The notes beneath the pieces are model-generated. The model was not told where the DNA came from. It worked only from the letters and a program-made list of their open reading frames with translations, and searched no databases. 64,000 nucleotides of DNA, taken from assembly GCA_014529385.2 (NCBI GenBank), contig CM043965.1:17747912-17811911 (forward strand), in the 5' to 3' direction. Source of the stretch: Adiantum capillus-veneris (lineage: Eukaryota > Streptophyta > Polypodiopsida > Polypodiales > Pteridaceae). Numbering within the stretch: position 1 is the stretch's first letter; each line of letters begins with the position of its first letter. The translations under genes were made by a program, and so were the position numbers. Shown in pieces: positions 1 through 11,373 of this stretch.

Positions 1-261
1 GCAGAATTACCGAGGGATAGCTCCTTTCAGACTTCTTATGGATTAATAATGGTAAAGCCTTAGGAAAGTCTAAAAAGACCCCATTATTAAGACCAAAACT
101 CCCGAGGAGTGCACCATATCCTACATAATGGGTTCAAAAAAATCGATAATAGATCCCAAACCCACTTACCCCTAATATAATTAACAAAATCAACCATTAA
201 TAGGATACTTAAGGACCTATCTTCTTAAGCAAGAAAAGAGAAACCAAATGCTATGATACCA
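1..261 (-). mobile_element. E1: 5' internal end of a Ty3/gypsy element, minus strand
   Basis: This is the start of an internal region, read right to left and running off the left edge. Its reverse complement matches the stretch just after the PBS of E2 (11362-11600): both share the run about two-step 'aagaagagaggtccttaag' and nearby blocks. No coding frame is recognisable. It is a same-family relative of E2 in opposite orientation, so the left edge of the window holds two related elements with their 5' ends facing each other. Confidence 0.7.
250..261 (-). other. primer-binding site of E1 (initiator tRNA-Met type)
   Basis: On the minus strand it reads TGGTATCATAGC, one base from the usual plant tRNA-iMet PBS TGGTATCAGAGC. 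One spacer base (262) separates it from the LTR end at 263 (minus ...CATTACA), the same geometry as at E2 (LTR end 11360, spacer 11361, PBS 11362). Confidence 0.75.
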
Positions 262-262
262 A

Positions 263-1178
263 TGTAATGGAAATGGCATATGAACTTTTAGAATAGCAGA
301 ATTAAGATAATTAAAGTGAGCATTTTTGTGAGATCACTTTGAGAACATAGAGGGTGAGGTTAACTGATGGTAGTAACATGAACATAGTACTTAATTAACT
401 TGGCATGAACAATACTTTTGCAAGAGAGAGAGTACTGGAGAACATGACAATAGTTGAGGACCGGATTTACTTGGAGCCGGTCCCCCCTCCAAAAGGTGTT
501 TGTATTATAGATTCTCCCATCAAGAGAGACTTGGTACAATACAACCTTTGTGTTCCTTGTGACCTTGGTGATGCTATGAAGATGGAAATCTTCATGCATC
601 ACAAGCATAACATAAAATTTGCAAAAAGCATTAACTATCCCAAGCCTCAGTCCCAAGGCCTCAAACACCTTCGAAGGTGGAGAGAGCTAGTGGGGAATGA
701 GGGTAGGGAAGAGGAAAAATTCATAGGAGAAAAAAATAGTTCCTCACGTATCATCACTCTTCTTGCTTAGCATAGCATAATAGCATAGTAATGAAGATGA
801 AGAAGATAGCAAGCTTAAGCATTGAAGCATGGCTCTTGGTTGGATTTGCATTCCATAAGTGTTGGTGTAGGCTCTTCACTTCTCCACAAGCTTGGAGAAG
901 GAGATGGAGCTCTTATACTTTGCACTCCACACAATGAGATAATGTGTGTGTTTGTGTGGGAGAGTATACCCTCCTCTCATGCTTGGTCCACACACCTCTC
1001 TCTCTCTCTCTAGTAATATTTAATTATATCATTTGGGACATGTGTCCTCTTTTTTCTCTTTGAGATAAAGAAATTAATTATTTATTTTTATGTACTAAAT
1101 TCTCATTGGACCCCTTTAAAGTCTATCCAATAGGATTCAAGCACATCATGAGGGCCACATGTTGAATTTTTTTTGAAC
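263..1178. other. E1 LTR and unassigned LTR-like DNA, no gene seen
   Basis: The first bases (263 onward) resemble the reverse complement of the E2 LTR end, so this should begin with E1's 5' LTR read backwards. The boundary between that LTR and the start of the E2 LTR is not visible to me. An open frame at 405-770 (plus) has no recognisable domain and overlaps a frame on the other strand; I do not call it a gene. A short CT-rich run lies near 994-1012. Confidence 0.4.
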
Positions 1179-1383
1179 ATGTGTCTTTTATGCTTCTTAA
1201 GCCATTTGGTTTGATTTGAACACTGTAAGCACTTAGTCGATCAAGCATGTGTCTTTTAAGCTTCTTAAGTCATTTGGTTTGAATTGAATACTCAAAGCCT
1301 TAGTCAATCAAGCATGGAAACGTTCATGCCGCTTGAGAATTTATCTTTGAATTTAACATTTCAAAAACCTTAGTCATTTAAGC
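1179..1383. repeat. 67-bp tandem repeat, about three copies
   Basis: The phrase CATGTGTCTTTTA starts at 1179 and again at 1246, with the following text (CTTCTTAAG, CATTTGGTTTGA, TTAGTC, ATCAAGCAT) repeating at a 67-base step. A third, more diverged copy runs from 1312 to about 1383. It lies in the left part of the E2 LTR. Confidence 0.8.
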
Positions 1384-1537
1384 ATAAGAATCACATCAAG
1401 ATTTGGGCAAGGTTCCCACAACCACTTTAAGTATCTTAGCACCTCATGCTTGGGTAGGATTCCCACCACGAGGTTAGCCCTAGCTTGTGTAAGGTCAAAG
1501 GACTTTTTAACACTAACTTTTGGAGGTCTTTAATGAA
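1384..1537 (+). mobile_element. E2 5' LTR, left fragment (interrupted by E3)
   Basis: This sequence ends at the E3 insertion. It continues on the far side at 11004, because the same five bases ATGAA occur at 1533-1537 and 11004-11008. The left boundary of the LTR is not resolved; the tandem repeat at 1179-1383 probably belongs to it. Confidence 0.6.
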
Positions 1538-1714
1538 TATAAGACCTAGGGTAACTGAACATAGGATCCTCCTCCCTACCGCCCTTTATATACGCCTAGC
1601 TCCTACCTCTTGCCCTAAGCGGATCCCCAGTCCGCACTGGTCCAGTCCAGGTCCTTGGCCTAGGTCCCTGACCCCCTAGGTTGGGCCTTTCCCCATAGGA
1701 CCCTTGTCCTGATA
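1538..1714 (-). repeat. E3 3' LTR (177 bp)
   Basis: Pairs with 10825-11003 over its whole length, with few substitutions. On the minus strand it starts TATCAGGACAAGGG and ends GGTCTTATA. The PBS-proximal copy begins TGTCAGG, so the first bases here carry a C-to-T type change. It has a very GC-rich core with the words CCTAGG and GGATCC. Confidence 0.9.
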
Positions 1715-1716
1715 TT

Positions 1717-1727
1717 ACTCCCCCCTT
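1717..1727 (-). other. E3 polypurine tract
   Basis: The minus strand reads AAGGGGGGAGT two bases from the 3' LTR, preceded by GGACAAAAACTCTTACTT. That run resembles the text just before the 3' LTR of many plant Ty3/gypsy elements, suggesting a gypsy origin for E3. Confidence 0.8.
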
Positions 1728-1910
1728 AAGTAAGAGTTTTTGTCCTCAAAAACACAAGTAGTAATATATTCTTAAGAATACCGATGTTTTCTTTATTGAC
1801 GTCCCATAAGTGAGCCAGTTGTTTGTATGACCAATAATTGATGCAGTGAGGAGGTTCAATAAAACCAAGAGCAACATCTTGATTTTAAACATTGTTGTCC
1901 GTTTGCAAAC

Positions 1911-2056
1911 AGTTGGGTCTAAATGATAACTCCATTTATAACTCACTTGAGTATTGTAAAGGAGTAGCCACAACTAAGAGTCACTTGGGTCTAAATGGTC
2001 ACTCCATTTATAACTCACTTGAGTACTGTAAAGGAATAACCACAACTAAGAGTTGT
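1911..2056. repeat. 72-bp tandem duplication inside E3
   Basis: TTGGGTCTAAATG starts at 1913 and again at 1985. Both are followed by ACTCCATTTATAACTCACTT and then GTAAAGGA, with a handful of substitutions between copies. Non-coding. Confidence 0.85.
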
Positions 2057-2440
2057 CCAAAGGCATAACCAAGGTACTGGAATAATGCAAGGAAACCTTG
2101 GCGTGACTTTCCATGCAGTTGTGAGCCAGATTTCCTACTCGCCTGAGTATCTTGAAAAGTTCATAGATAGGGAGTGTCCTCGTGGTAGAATTCTGAATAG
2201 TTTGGAACACAAAGAACTACATGTTCATCCCTAATGAAGGTTACTTGCTAACATACTTTGTCAGCACACCTGGTAAGTCCTTGACGTATGAAAGTATTGA
2301 CACAATCTCCAACCCCACCACAACAGGTGTTCAAAGTCGAAAACCGTACTTAAGAAAATTCTAGAATAGGGAGAAAATCATCTATTCAAAAATGCGTTGT
2401 GCTAACGTATGCTCTTAGCAATCCTTGCAGGAAAATTTCG
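2057..2440. other. E3 interior, no gene seen
   Basis: Moderately AT-rich sequence between the E3 duplication and the E4 gag relic. I find no conserved domain on either strand. The left edge of the E4 insertion must lie in or near this stretch, but no LTR end is visible. Confidence 0.4.
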
Positions 2441-2594
2441 ATGAGACCTACTTCAAATTCCTGGATTTCAACATTAGGTTTATGAGGGCTTGCCTATCCC
2501 GAGACTATTCAATGCGAAAAAGCGTGATGAAATGGCTGGATAATAGGTTTTCTACTCGTGAGATAATCCCACGAGTAGTCCCTCTTGGGGGAAA

Positions 2595-3191
2595 ATGAAG
2601 CAGATAATCAAAGAACGTTATCTCCCTCCTGCACATCAGGCTATCAAAATGAACGAGTTCTTTGGTCTACGCCAACTACGACTTTCATTAGAGGAGTACT
2701 ACATTAAGTTCGTGTCTTTACGACGCTATGCTCCCCAGATGACCATGGAGCAACAAATTGCCCGTTTCTATCAAGGCCTCAACAAACCCCTGAGTACACG
2801 TCTCGAAGCCATGAGGCCTACATCAATACAGGATGCCCTTCTCAGGGCTAAGCCTCTTGCAGCTGAAGGAACCAACTCCATAAGGAAGTATAATGGATTT
2901 AATAACTTTAGGGGAAGAGCCAGGGGAACTTTCAACCAAGGATACCAACAACGTGGACTAGATGTAGTAGTAAACCTGGAGCAGACCGTCCCAAACGTTA
3001 GGTGCTATGTATGCAACCAAATGGGGCACTATAGAAATAATTGTCCTGAAGAGAAAAACCCTCGAACTATTGCTAGAACCATTCCTCAAAATCAAGGAGA
3101 TAATGTAAGAGGAGGTAGAAATGGAGGACGAGGTAAAGGAAGAGTAAGAGAAGCCAGATTTTATGCAATCATAGGAGAACCAACCCTATGA
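2595..3191 (+). pseudogene. gag: E4 gag relic (capsid and zinc knuckle)
   Basis: The 198-codon open frame encodes the C-terminal part of a Ty3/gypsy capsid: KERYLPP, FFGLRQ, EEYYIKF, ARFYQGLN and LRAKPLAAE are typical. Near residue 138 there is a clean CX2CX4HX4C zinc knuckle (CYVCNQMGHYRNNC). Related frames continue upstream from about 2450, so the first methionine is not the real start. After the stop at 3189 no intact protease or RT follows: the next identifiable piece is the integrase tail at 3935, so most of pol has been deleted. This is the gag of a plus-strand chromovirus nested in E3. Confidence 0.8.
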
Positions 3192-3934
3192 ATAAAAAAG
3201 ATAAAAGAGCCACTCTCTTGGCCATAGTTAGCAATCTTAAAGCTTATAAACCACTATAAATCAATAATATAAAAACTTGAGTTACTTATATATTATAAGG
3301 GTATACATGGTTTTCTTCTTCAAAAATTACTTAATGAATCTAAAGTTAAGTTAGTATTCAATCAAGAAATTAAGGGTAGATCTAGCAAATGATAAAAAGG
3401 TTCTCGTTAGGAAGGAAAAATTCGAATCTTAGAAATGAGGTAGTTATCAAATAACCACACACGATAACCTTCCTTGGAAAATGACCTAGATATGAAAGTA
3501 TTAAGGTAACGAGACTAACAGGAAGATGAAAAGAACTCTTGGTATGATACTTCTTAAAACCCTTTACATATTGTTGGTCAACCAGGTTAGAGCACAGAGG
3601 GGGTACCTCTGGTGCAATGGTGGGAGCTTGTGCCGAACACAGATTTCTCAGAATGGCAAGAACACGCCGAGTGCGTTCAGATTGGCAAAACTAAAATACA
3701 TGATACTTGTCGAACGCTGATTGCTCTGAATAGTCAGTTAGACCGAGCGCGTTCATGTTGACAAGGTGGATATATGGATCTTTATGGAATTGAATTAACC
3801 TGGTCTTTGAGATGATACAAATGTGTAAAGGTTTTTAAGATGGGCTCAACACTAAGAGTTTCTTGAGGAAAAATTGGCTAGCAAGTAACTCCAACCAAAA
3901 ACTAGAAAGAACTCTTAGAATAATCAGGTAACAT
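3192..3934 (+). other. E4 degenerate pol remnant, no readable domain
   Basis: Between gag and the chromodomain tail there is only about 740 bp where a full pol would need over 3 kb. Short frames such as 3526-3720 show no catalytic motif. I read it as deletion-scarred pol or leader sequence. Confidence 0.4.
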
Positions 3935-3982
3935 TTGGTAAAGTGGAAAGGTTATCCCTTCGAAGATACCACTTGGGGAGGA
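3935..3982 (+). pseudogene. E4 integrase chromodomain, C-terminal fragment
   Basis: In frame 3935 the translation is LVKWKGYPFEDTTWG, the hallmark end of a chromodomain (VKWKGY...TWE) found at the C-terminus of chromovirus integrases. It is followed by a purine-rich run, GAGATGAGGACATCTCAA, and then the long LTR. This assigns E4 to the chromovirus branch, probably Tekay/Del-like given the LTR length. Only a fragment remains, with no integrase core beside it. Confidence 0.75.
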
Positions 3983-4547
3983 TGAATTTCTCTTCTCAAA
4001 GATTTTCCCAATTTCGGTTGAGATGAGGACATCTCAAATTCTTAAGTTGGGCTGATTGTAAGGTTTCCAGTTTTTGAAACCTTAAAGGTTGTATAAATCT
4101 TAATTAAACTGATATGATTATTGAAAAAGCAATGTAGAATTGTCCGACCATGGAAAATATTGGTATTTTTGGAATCCTAAGCACAACAAACCCCGGGCTA
4201 GAAATTTTCAGAATTGAATTCCGATAAAAACTAGCATAGTTATGACCCCTGGAAGTTTACACTGTGAATTGAGCAAAATAGGTAAAATTGAAGGGTTGCA
4301 GTAATCATTTAAGCATAGACTTTATTAAAGGCCTCCTAGATATTTACAAGATATTTACCAATTAAGAAAAAATAGGTCAAAATATAACAGAATTAATATT
4401 TTAAAAGCTGACAGGTAATAGGAGGGTCATCACTGACCTGCCAAGGACTCATTTAGTAGCAGGGGGCATTTTTTGACCTGTAGGGGACTGCTTGAACTGC
4501 AAGCAATTGCCTTTTTCAGTCGGTGAGAGCTTATGAGTGCCAAAAAA

Positions 4548-4558
4548 CTATAAATAGG
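4548..4558 (+). promoter_or_regulatory. TATA box of the E4 LTR
   Basis: CTATAAATAGG, a strong plant TATA box, about 500 bp into the LTR. It is followed about 40 bp later by the CT-rich run ACTCTCTCTCTCATC, a plausible start region for transcription. Confidence 0.6.
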
Positions 4559-4849
4559 ACCCCTAGCTTCACATTTTACACAGACTCGGAGCCTTGATAC
4601 TCTCTCTCTCATCTTGAGAGAACACTATGTAGAAATCATTAGAGTTTAATCTCTAATTGATTAACCTAAACGGTAATTAGTCTAATCTTTCTTAATTAGC
4701 AAGGTTAGATTAAGCTATTTTGTTAATAAATCAAAGATTAGGCGTATGTATACTCATAAAACCTCTCTTAATTAATTAATCTCTGTTGATTATTGTAATT
4801 AAGTTAGTAATATTAAGCTAATTAATTATCCTATCATATTAGGGCTAAA

Positions 4850-6990
4850 TGAGCCAAATTAACCATGAATTAATGGTAAATATATTAATTAAGCTTAGAT
4901 TAAGTTGAAGTAATTATCAGAGTTGTATTAGATAGTCATTAAGCTAAGAAAATTATCCTATAATTTTTTGAGTAATTTTCCTAATTAATTAGGCAGAATT
5001 ACTCTATTTGTTTTAACAAATTAAATAGGGGAAATTAGTAAATTGATTTCAAATGCTGAGATATATTTATTGGTGGTTAATTAGGTGTTAAGGGACCCAT
5101 GATAATTAGAAGAAGCTCAGATAATTAATCTAGCTAATTACTTTAATAGAAATACTCTGTTTTTTGAGCAATTTAAATAGGAGAAATTAGTAAATTGATT
5201 TCAAATGCTGTGATATATTTATCAAAAGTTAATTAGGTATTAAGGAACCGGCGATAATTAGAAAAAGCTCAGATAATTAATCTAGCTAATTACTTTAGCA
5301 GAAATACTCTGTTTTTTGAGACATTTAAATAGTAGAAATTAGTAAATTGATTTCAAATACTGTGATATATTTACCAGTGGTAAATTAGGTGTAAAGAAAC
5401 CCATGATAATTAAGAGAAGCTCAGATAAGTAATCTAGCTAATTACTTTAGCAGAAATACTCTATCTTTTGAGCCATTTAAATAGGGAAAATTAGTAAATT
5501 GATTTCAAATGTTTTGTTGTATTTATCAGTGGTTAACTAGGTGTTAAGAAACCCGTGATAATTAGGAGAATCTCAGATAATTAATCTAGCTAATTACTTT
5601 AGAAGAAATACTTTGTTTTTTGAGCAATTTAAATAAGAAAAATTAATAAATTGATTTTAAATGTTGTGATATATTTATCAGTGGTTAACTAGGTGTTAAA
5701 AAACTTTTGATAATTAGGAGAAGCTCAGATAATTAATCTAGCTAATTACTTTAGCAGAAATTCTTTGTTTTTAGAGAAATTAAATAGGGAAAATTATCAA
5801 ATAGGTTCAAATTGAATTGAGTTAATTATTATAGGTTAATTAAATGTTAAAAAATCTATGAAAATTATGCTAATCTCAGATAATTAGTTTAACTAATTAT
5901 CTCAGTGGAATTACACTGTTTTTAGGGGTAAATTAAAGGGAGAAATTAGTAAATCATGTGCTATAATTACATGCTATTTATCAGAGCTATATGATAGAGC
6001 AAAGAGGCTGTGATAATTATACCAAGGTTAGAAAAGTAGTATAGATATTTATGTAAGTCAAATTATACTATTTTTAGACAAAAATTAAAGGGGAAAATTA
6101 CTAAATCATGTGCTATAATTACATGCTATTAATCAGAGTTGTATTATAGAGTAAGGAGGTCGTGATAATTATACCAAGGTTGGAAAAGTAGTATATATAT
6201 TTTTTCCAAGTCAAATTATACTAATTCTAGCTAAAAACTAAATAGGAAAATTAATAAATGATGTGCTATGATTACATGCTATTTATTAGAGATGTATTAT
6301 AGGGTATAAAGGCCGTGATATTTATGCCAAGGTTAGAAAAATAGTATAGATATTTATCTAAGTCAAATTATACTAAGTCTAGCTAAAAACTAAAGAGGGA
6401 AATTAGTAAATCATGTTCTATAATTACATGCTATTTATTAGAGCTTTATTATAGGGTAAAAAGGCCGTGATAATTATGCCAAGGTTAGAAAATTAGTATA
6501 GATATTTATCTAAGTCAAATTATACTATTTCTAGCTAAAAACTAAAGGAGGAAATTAGTAAATCATGCTATATGATTACATGCTATTTATCAGAACTAGA
6601 TTACATAATAAAAAGGCCGTGATAATTATGTCAAAGTTAGAAACTTAGTATAGATATTTATCTAAGTCAAAATATACTAAATTTGGTTGAAATTAGTAAA
6701 TCATGCTATATGATTACATCCTATTTATCCCACTTATTTTACATAATAAAGAGGCCGTGATAAATATGTCAAGGTTAGAAAAGTAGAATAAATATCTATT
6801 TAAGTCAAATTATCCTAATTTTAGTTGAAAATTGAAGATGGAAATTATATAATTAAGTTGGAAAATAATAAGATAATTACCAGAGGTTAAAAATATCCTT
6901 ACCTACTTGTGGTAATTATACAATAGTTAATTAATGAGGTTAGTAAATTATAATTGACCAAAAGTCTTATTTTTAGCAAATGATTAATTA
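4850..6990. repeat. 152-bp-period tandem array with two subfamilies
   Basis: The word AAATTGATTTCAAATG recurs at about 5040, 5192, 5344 and 5496, with a variant at 5648. AAATCATG recurs at 5951, 6103, 6257 (variant), 6408, 6560 and 6698. Nearly all steps are 151-154 bases, the last about 138. The first group (to about 5850) carries GCTCAGATAATTAATCTAGC; the second carries GCCGTGATAATTAT and AAGTCAAATTATACTA. The array is strongly AT-rich, with at least a dozen units counting diverged edges. It lies downstream of the LTR TATA box. Confidence 0.85.
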
Positions 6991-7387
6991 AAATAAATAG
7001 ACTTTGCGGTTAAAAGTTTTTAGAAAAATTATAGTAAGTGTAAACCTGCGATATCAAGTTAAGAAAATGAAATCTTTAAGAGAAAATTAAATACAATAAA
7101 TATTAAGCCCAAAATAAGTAGATTATTAGCTTAAAAGTTGATGGGAAAATTAGGAAAAAGATATATAAAATTATAAGAATGTTAGGAGAGCTTAGAAAAC
7201 CCTTAGGGAAGTGGTGGAGAAAGTTATCATGCCTATATAGACAAATAAGAAATTACTAGGTCAAGAATTTATCAATTAAGACTATAAATTTAACCCTGGA
7301 TGGGTTACGGTTGAATACAAAGGTTAAGTTTAGATTTTGAATTATTTACCTAATGATTAGATGACCTTTTTATAAGGATAAGAAGTT

Positions 7388-7570
7388 ATGGCACAAAAAA
7401 AAAGAACCCGAGCAAATCCTACATCTGATGATGAGGACGTAGCTCCAAAACGAACTAGAGCATCGCACGAAGCCGAACCTAGTAGTAGGCCTACGGAGGA
7501 GAGTCTTCAGGCGCCAGGGCAGGAGCAGATGGCCAATCAATCCCAGGTGGGTGTCCCATTATTCAATTAA
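7388..7570 (+). CDS. small unknown ORF inside the E4 LTR
   Basis: A 60-codon frame with a real ATG just after the tandem array. The product is hydrophilic: a basic start (KKRTR), a DDED cluster, a second basic stretch (PKRTR), and a Glu/Gln/Pro-rich tail. The two KRTR words could act as nuclear-localisation-like signals, but this length occurs by chance and no family is recognised. It may be a degenerate gag start. I would not treat it as a proven gene. Confidence 0.2.
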   Translation: MAQKKRTRANPTSDDEDVAPKRTRASHEAEPSSRPTEESLQAPGQEQMANQSQVGVPLFN

Positions 7571-8680
7571 GTCTTTAGTCGGTTTAAGTTCTTTTATAAG
7601 TTAAGCATTGCATACGTAACGTTAGGAAGGATAAACTGGCTGTAAATGGAAGGCAACTTCCACCAACCCACGAGCAATGATTGAACTAGGAAAGAAATGA
7701 TTGGGTTATGACTGGTTGAAATAGGAAAGATATGATTGATCATCCTTAAGACAACTTGTCTCAAGACACCTCCGACTCCTTAGTATAAATTGATGATAAT
7801 GATTGGCTTTCTAGCCACGGTTAAGTCGGTTACCCCCATGAACGATGAGTTTCTACTCTGTGTCATGTCTTAATGTTTCCACATAAGTTAGGATACCGTT
7901 TTTTATCCTAGGGGAGCCGCCCGGTTGTATGGGCAACTGGTTTGGTGTATGGGCACCCGGAACCTTGGGTGGGGGTTTATCCACTCCGGATTTGAATAAG
8001 GAATGGGTGCTGTTTTTCAGCCTTAGGTGGTCTTGAGACAAGAAGAGTACTGGTCATGGTTATTATGGATAATGTTTTGATTGACAGTACAGTGTCTTAA
8101 GTTTAAAGATGTCTGTTTTCTACAAGAATGCTTTCAACGATGTCTTTAATAATTAATTCAAGGAATTACTGTGACGAAAAGTTAAAAGGAATCATTATTT
8201 TAAGTGTTAAAAGAATGTGATAGTAACTAGAAAAAAAAAATGAATCATGTGTGAGTGCGGGGTGGTAAGTGGGGATTGACTAAGGTTGTCCATCAAGGAC
8301 GGGTGGACCTGATTAGTCAGGTAACTATCCATCCCTACGCACTAAAACGTTTAGAAAATTTCTTCATTTGGAAGAGGAGTCCACCAGTGGCTGTGCCCTC
8401 ACATCTCTTAGGGGGAAAAAAGCGTTGGTTGAGGATACCTTAGCCCAAATTGTGGCAGTTATAGGGCCGAAATAGTTTTTCGGACTTTTAATACGTTGTC
8501 CGGTTTTCGTTGCGAGACAGGACTAGGTCTTCTTCTAAGTCTATAGACCCAAGCCATTGTCAATGGTAAAGGTCTATTCCTTGGATTTTTCTTGTTTAGA
8601 GACTTTTATTTTTATCAGACCTAGAGACCTGTCAAGGATCCCATCCCAATCTTGGTGTAGTCGGGGTTGGGAACATCACA

Positions 8681-10000
8681 TAAAAAGTCTCAATGGGACA
8701 ACGACTAGAATTATGCCTTGCGTATTCCCTCTTGAAATCTCTAACACATGCTCGTAGCAGTGTGTCATGTAGCTCTGGATCAAGGAAACCTTAATAGATG
8801 TAATCACAGGTGAGATAGCATCTTCATGCATCAAAAAAGATGTACCCTTACTCAACATACGAGGTCATGCCCAATTCATAGAGTATGCCTTGTCATGCGA
8901 GTAGGAGGGATACCAATTCATGCAAGCAAGAAAATCCCAAGCAACATGTTACATACCATGGTCTACTAGTACTCCAGTAGAGCATACACCTTGTGTGACC
9001 ACTCTACCGCCCTTGTAAAGAAGAGTATGCTTTAATTCATAGGTTATGTCTCGTAGATACAAACGGAACATACTTTACATGCCAGAAACTACTTGTAGTC
9101 TTCATAAGAACTCGCAACTGGGAGTGTTCATATGTGCACAAAGACATGGCATCCATGACAGTAAGTTCAAAGTACTCTGGATAGATCAAAGAATGTAAGC
9201 TGCTCAGAAACTTCGTAGAATGTGCAATCAGCTCATACACCTCTTGTGTATGACTTCGATTTGATAACTGAGAAGCATACCATGACATGAAAACCACTGC
9301 TTCCTAACCATCATATACATATAGAATAAAGATGGGTAGGTGCCAGTAGGATAGTGTCAAGCACTAGGTGACTTTATCATGAGCAACAACCATCATTGCA
9401 CCGTAAGTGACTGCAATTGCTTCAAAATAACATGCCGTGCATTCTTGAAACTCCCTGAGAGAGCTTGTCATATCGACTCAAGCAACATAAAAATATGTTT
9501 GTAATCCTTGTAGGATAATGTAATCCGTAGACGTGATGCCGTATGAAAGTTGTAGACATAGACTCATTGCCTAGTTGTAGACAAGCTATTGTTACCTGTC
9601 TTACATGTTGCCCAACGTGCTCACCGTCTAGGTCGCATCATTGTAAAATAGTGGTATGTACTCCAAGATCAAAGTAAGCGCATAACATGTCGTACATGTC
9701 AGCAACTATACCATGAAAGGTTATGTCGTACAGAATATTGTTCATATATCTTAAAAACCATGATTTACCGAAACAAGAAGCCATGCTTGCTGTGGGCGTG
9801 CAACTAATAATTGGCCCTTGCCGATAATGTAGGGCAACAATATGTGAATGCTTCAAATAACTGTCACAAGCTGTGCGTGCTTGGAGTGCTTGATGTGTGC
9901 TCACTTCTGTTGCATGATATAACTATGCAGCATTCAAAACATTGACCAATCAAACATAAAATCTATGCATACCTTGTTAATCATGTGACTTGACTTGCCG
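8681..10000. other. E3 interior right of E4, no gene seen
   Basis: About 1.3 kb without a recognisable domain. Short minus-strand frames (9037-9297, 9638-9904) have no known motif and overlap frames on other strands. This is the 5' half of E3's internal region in its own orientation. Confidence 0.45.
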
Positions 10001-10620
10001 TGCCATCGAAGTTTTGCATGACGCATGAGCATGCATGCTAAAATTTTTAACTCCGTGAAGATGTTCCGTGACACCGAGTCTCGAGCAGTGCTGATGGATA
10101 CCACTGTGTTGGGGTTGTGCTGGATGAAGATGCCGCCAAAAACCCCAAAAACCAGGTCGAGTTTGCATGTTGACCGGCTGTGTATTGTCTTGCCGATGGT
10201 GCAGCGAAGCGTAGGAGGTGCATGCATATCTTTTCATGCCCATGGCGGTCAACCCGGCCATACTTACTTGAGGCGGTCAAAATCCGGAGGGGTGTGCCCC
10301 CGGGGTGGGCATGCACCCTTGCTTAGGGTTAATGCTAAAAAACTTTAAAAAAAAAAAACCTACACAACGATGACGGGCTGCAGCGCAGCGGAGGAGAAAA
10401 ACTGTGGCGGCGCCTATAGCATGTGAGGGCATATGCCCCTGTGTCAAAAAATTGTCTCCACATCAGCGCGAGCCCAACGAGTCCACTCTGGCTTGATTCG
10501 GCACAGGTCGACTGGCGGCCCAGTCTCGTGTTAGAGGCCCTTCCTACGCGGGTAGTGAGATTCCCTGCTTGTACTCAAGGGGCCATGACCACCTTGCAGA
10601 ACCCACCTCCATGGAACTCC
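10000..10620. other. GC-rich leader segment of E3, no gene seen
   Basis: Base composition changes sharply to GC-rich (for example GGCGGCGCC, CCCCGGGGTGGGC) relative to the AT-rich DNA on both sides. Open frames exist in nearly all six readings, as expected of GC-rich DNA with few stops, and none shows a domain. It could be a captured host fragment or simply the element's leader. Confidence 0.4.
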
Positions 10621-10756
<136 letters not shown>

Positions 10757-10811
10757 ATGCAAGCCCTGCCTCTTCCCTTCCCCCCTCATCCATGGCTGCC
10801 TTTGACCCTGA

Positions 10812-10823
10812 GCTCTGATACCA
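10812..10823 (-). other. E3 primer-binding site (tRNA-iMet)
   Basis: The minus strand reads TGGTATCAGAGC exactly, one base after the end of the 5' LTR. This fixes the orientation of E3 as minus. Confidence 0.9.
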
Positions 10824-10824
10824 A

Positions 10825-11003
10825 TATAAGACCTAGGGTAACTGAACATAGGATCCTCCTCCCTACCGCCCCTTATTTAGGCCTAGCTCCTAGCTCTTGC
10901 CCTAAGCGGATCCCCAGTCCGCACTGGTCGAGTCCACGCCCTTGGCCTAGGTCCCTGACCCCCTAGGTTGGGGGCCTTGCCCCGTAGGACCCTTGTCCTG
11001 ACA
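10825..11003 (-). repeat. E3 5' LTR (179 bp)
   Basis: Partner of 1538-1714. The minus strand begins TGTCAGGACAAGGG and ends GGTCTTATA, directly before the PBS. The flanking ATGAA at 11004-11008 duplicates 1533-1537. Confidence 0.9.
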
Positions 11004-11360
11004 ATGAAGCTAACACTAAGGTCTTTTAAGCTCCATTAGATGCACGTTGCTCTTTGATAGACTACCTCCTTTTGGACCCCTATTGAGATGTAACTATCTC
11101 TCCTCTTTATCTCTTGCTGAGGTAAATCTAGAAGCACTTATTGCACATTGCTCTTTGGTAGACCGTCTCCTTTTGGACCCCTATTGAGATGCAACCATTT
11201 CTCCTTTTGGTCCCCTGTTGAGATAGGTCTAGAAGCACATATCTATATCCTAACTCTTGTTCCTCTTTTATCTTCCCATATTAAATGATCAATTTAATAT
11301 GAGAAAGTCATTTGGTAAAGTTAGATATTATATTTTGTGACATAGTCCATTTCTATTACA
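11004..11360 (+). mobile_element. E2 5' LTR, right fragment
   Basis: Continuation of the LTR split by E3; ends ...TTCTATTACA one base before the PBS. It contains a 100-bp tandem duplication at about 11041-11240: GCACGTTGCTCTTTGATAGAC and GCACATTGCTCTTTGGTAGAC, each followed by CTCCTTTTGGACCCC. Confidence 0.75.
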
Positions 11361-11361
11361 T

Positions 11362-11373
11362 TGGTATCAGAGC
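11362..11373 (+). other. E2 primer-binding site (tRNA-iMet)
   Basis: TGGTATCAGAGC, one base after the LTR end. Standard plant PBS complementary to the 3' end of initiator tRNA-Met. Confidence 0.92.

Larger units (their letters stand above)
4057..8680 (+). mobile_element. E4 3' LTR, about 4.6 kb
   Basis: Starts TGTAAGGTTT right after the purine-rich tract that follows the integrase tail and ends GGGAACATCACA, so the ends follow the TG...CA rule. It has a TATA box (4548-4558), a long AT-rich tandem array (about 4850-6990), a small open frame (7388-7570), and a GC-richer 3' part. LTRs of 3-5 kb are known for Tekay/Del-type chromoviruses. No second copy lies in the window, so both ends are inferred from sequence style, not from an LTR pair. 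Confidence 0.55.

Noticed and set aside
405-770. 121-codon frame with an ATG near the left edge
   Set aside because: It has no recognisable motif, overlaps a frame on the opposite strand and lies in LTR-like DNA between two elements.
4850-6990. Regular repeat array considered as CRISPR
   Set aside because: Units are contiguous 152-bp AT-rich copies without distinct spacers, inside a plant LTR retrotransposon.
10025-10348. 107-codon plus-strand frame in the E3 leader, possible small gene
   Set aside because: It overlaps three open frames on the other strand, has no domain and lies in GC-rich DNA where open frames arise by chance.
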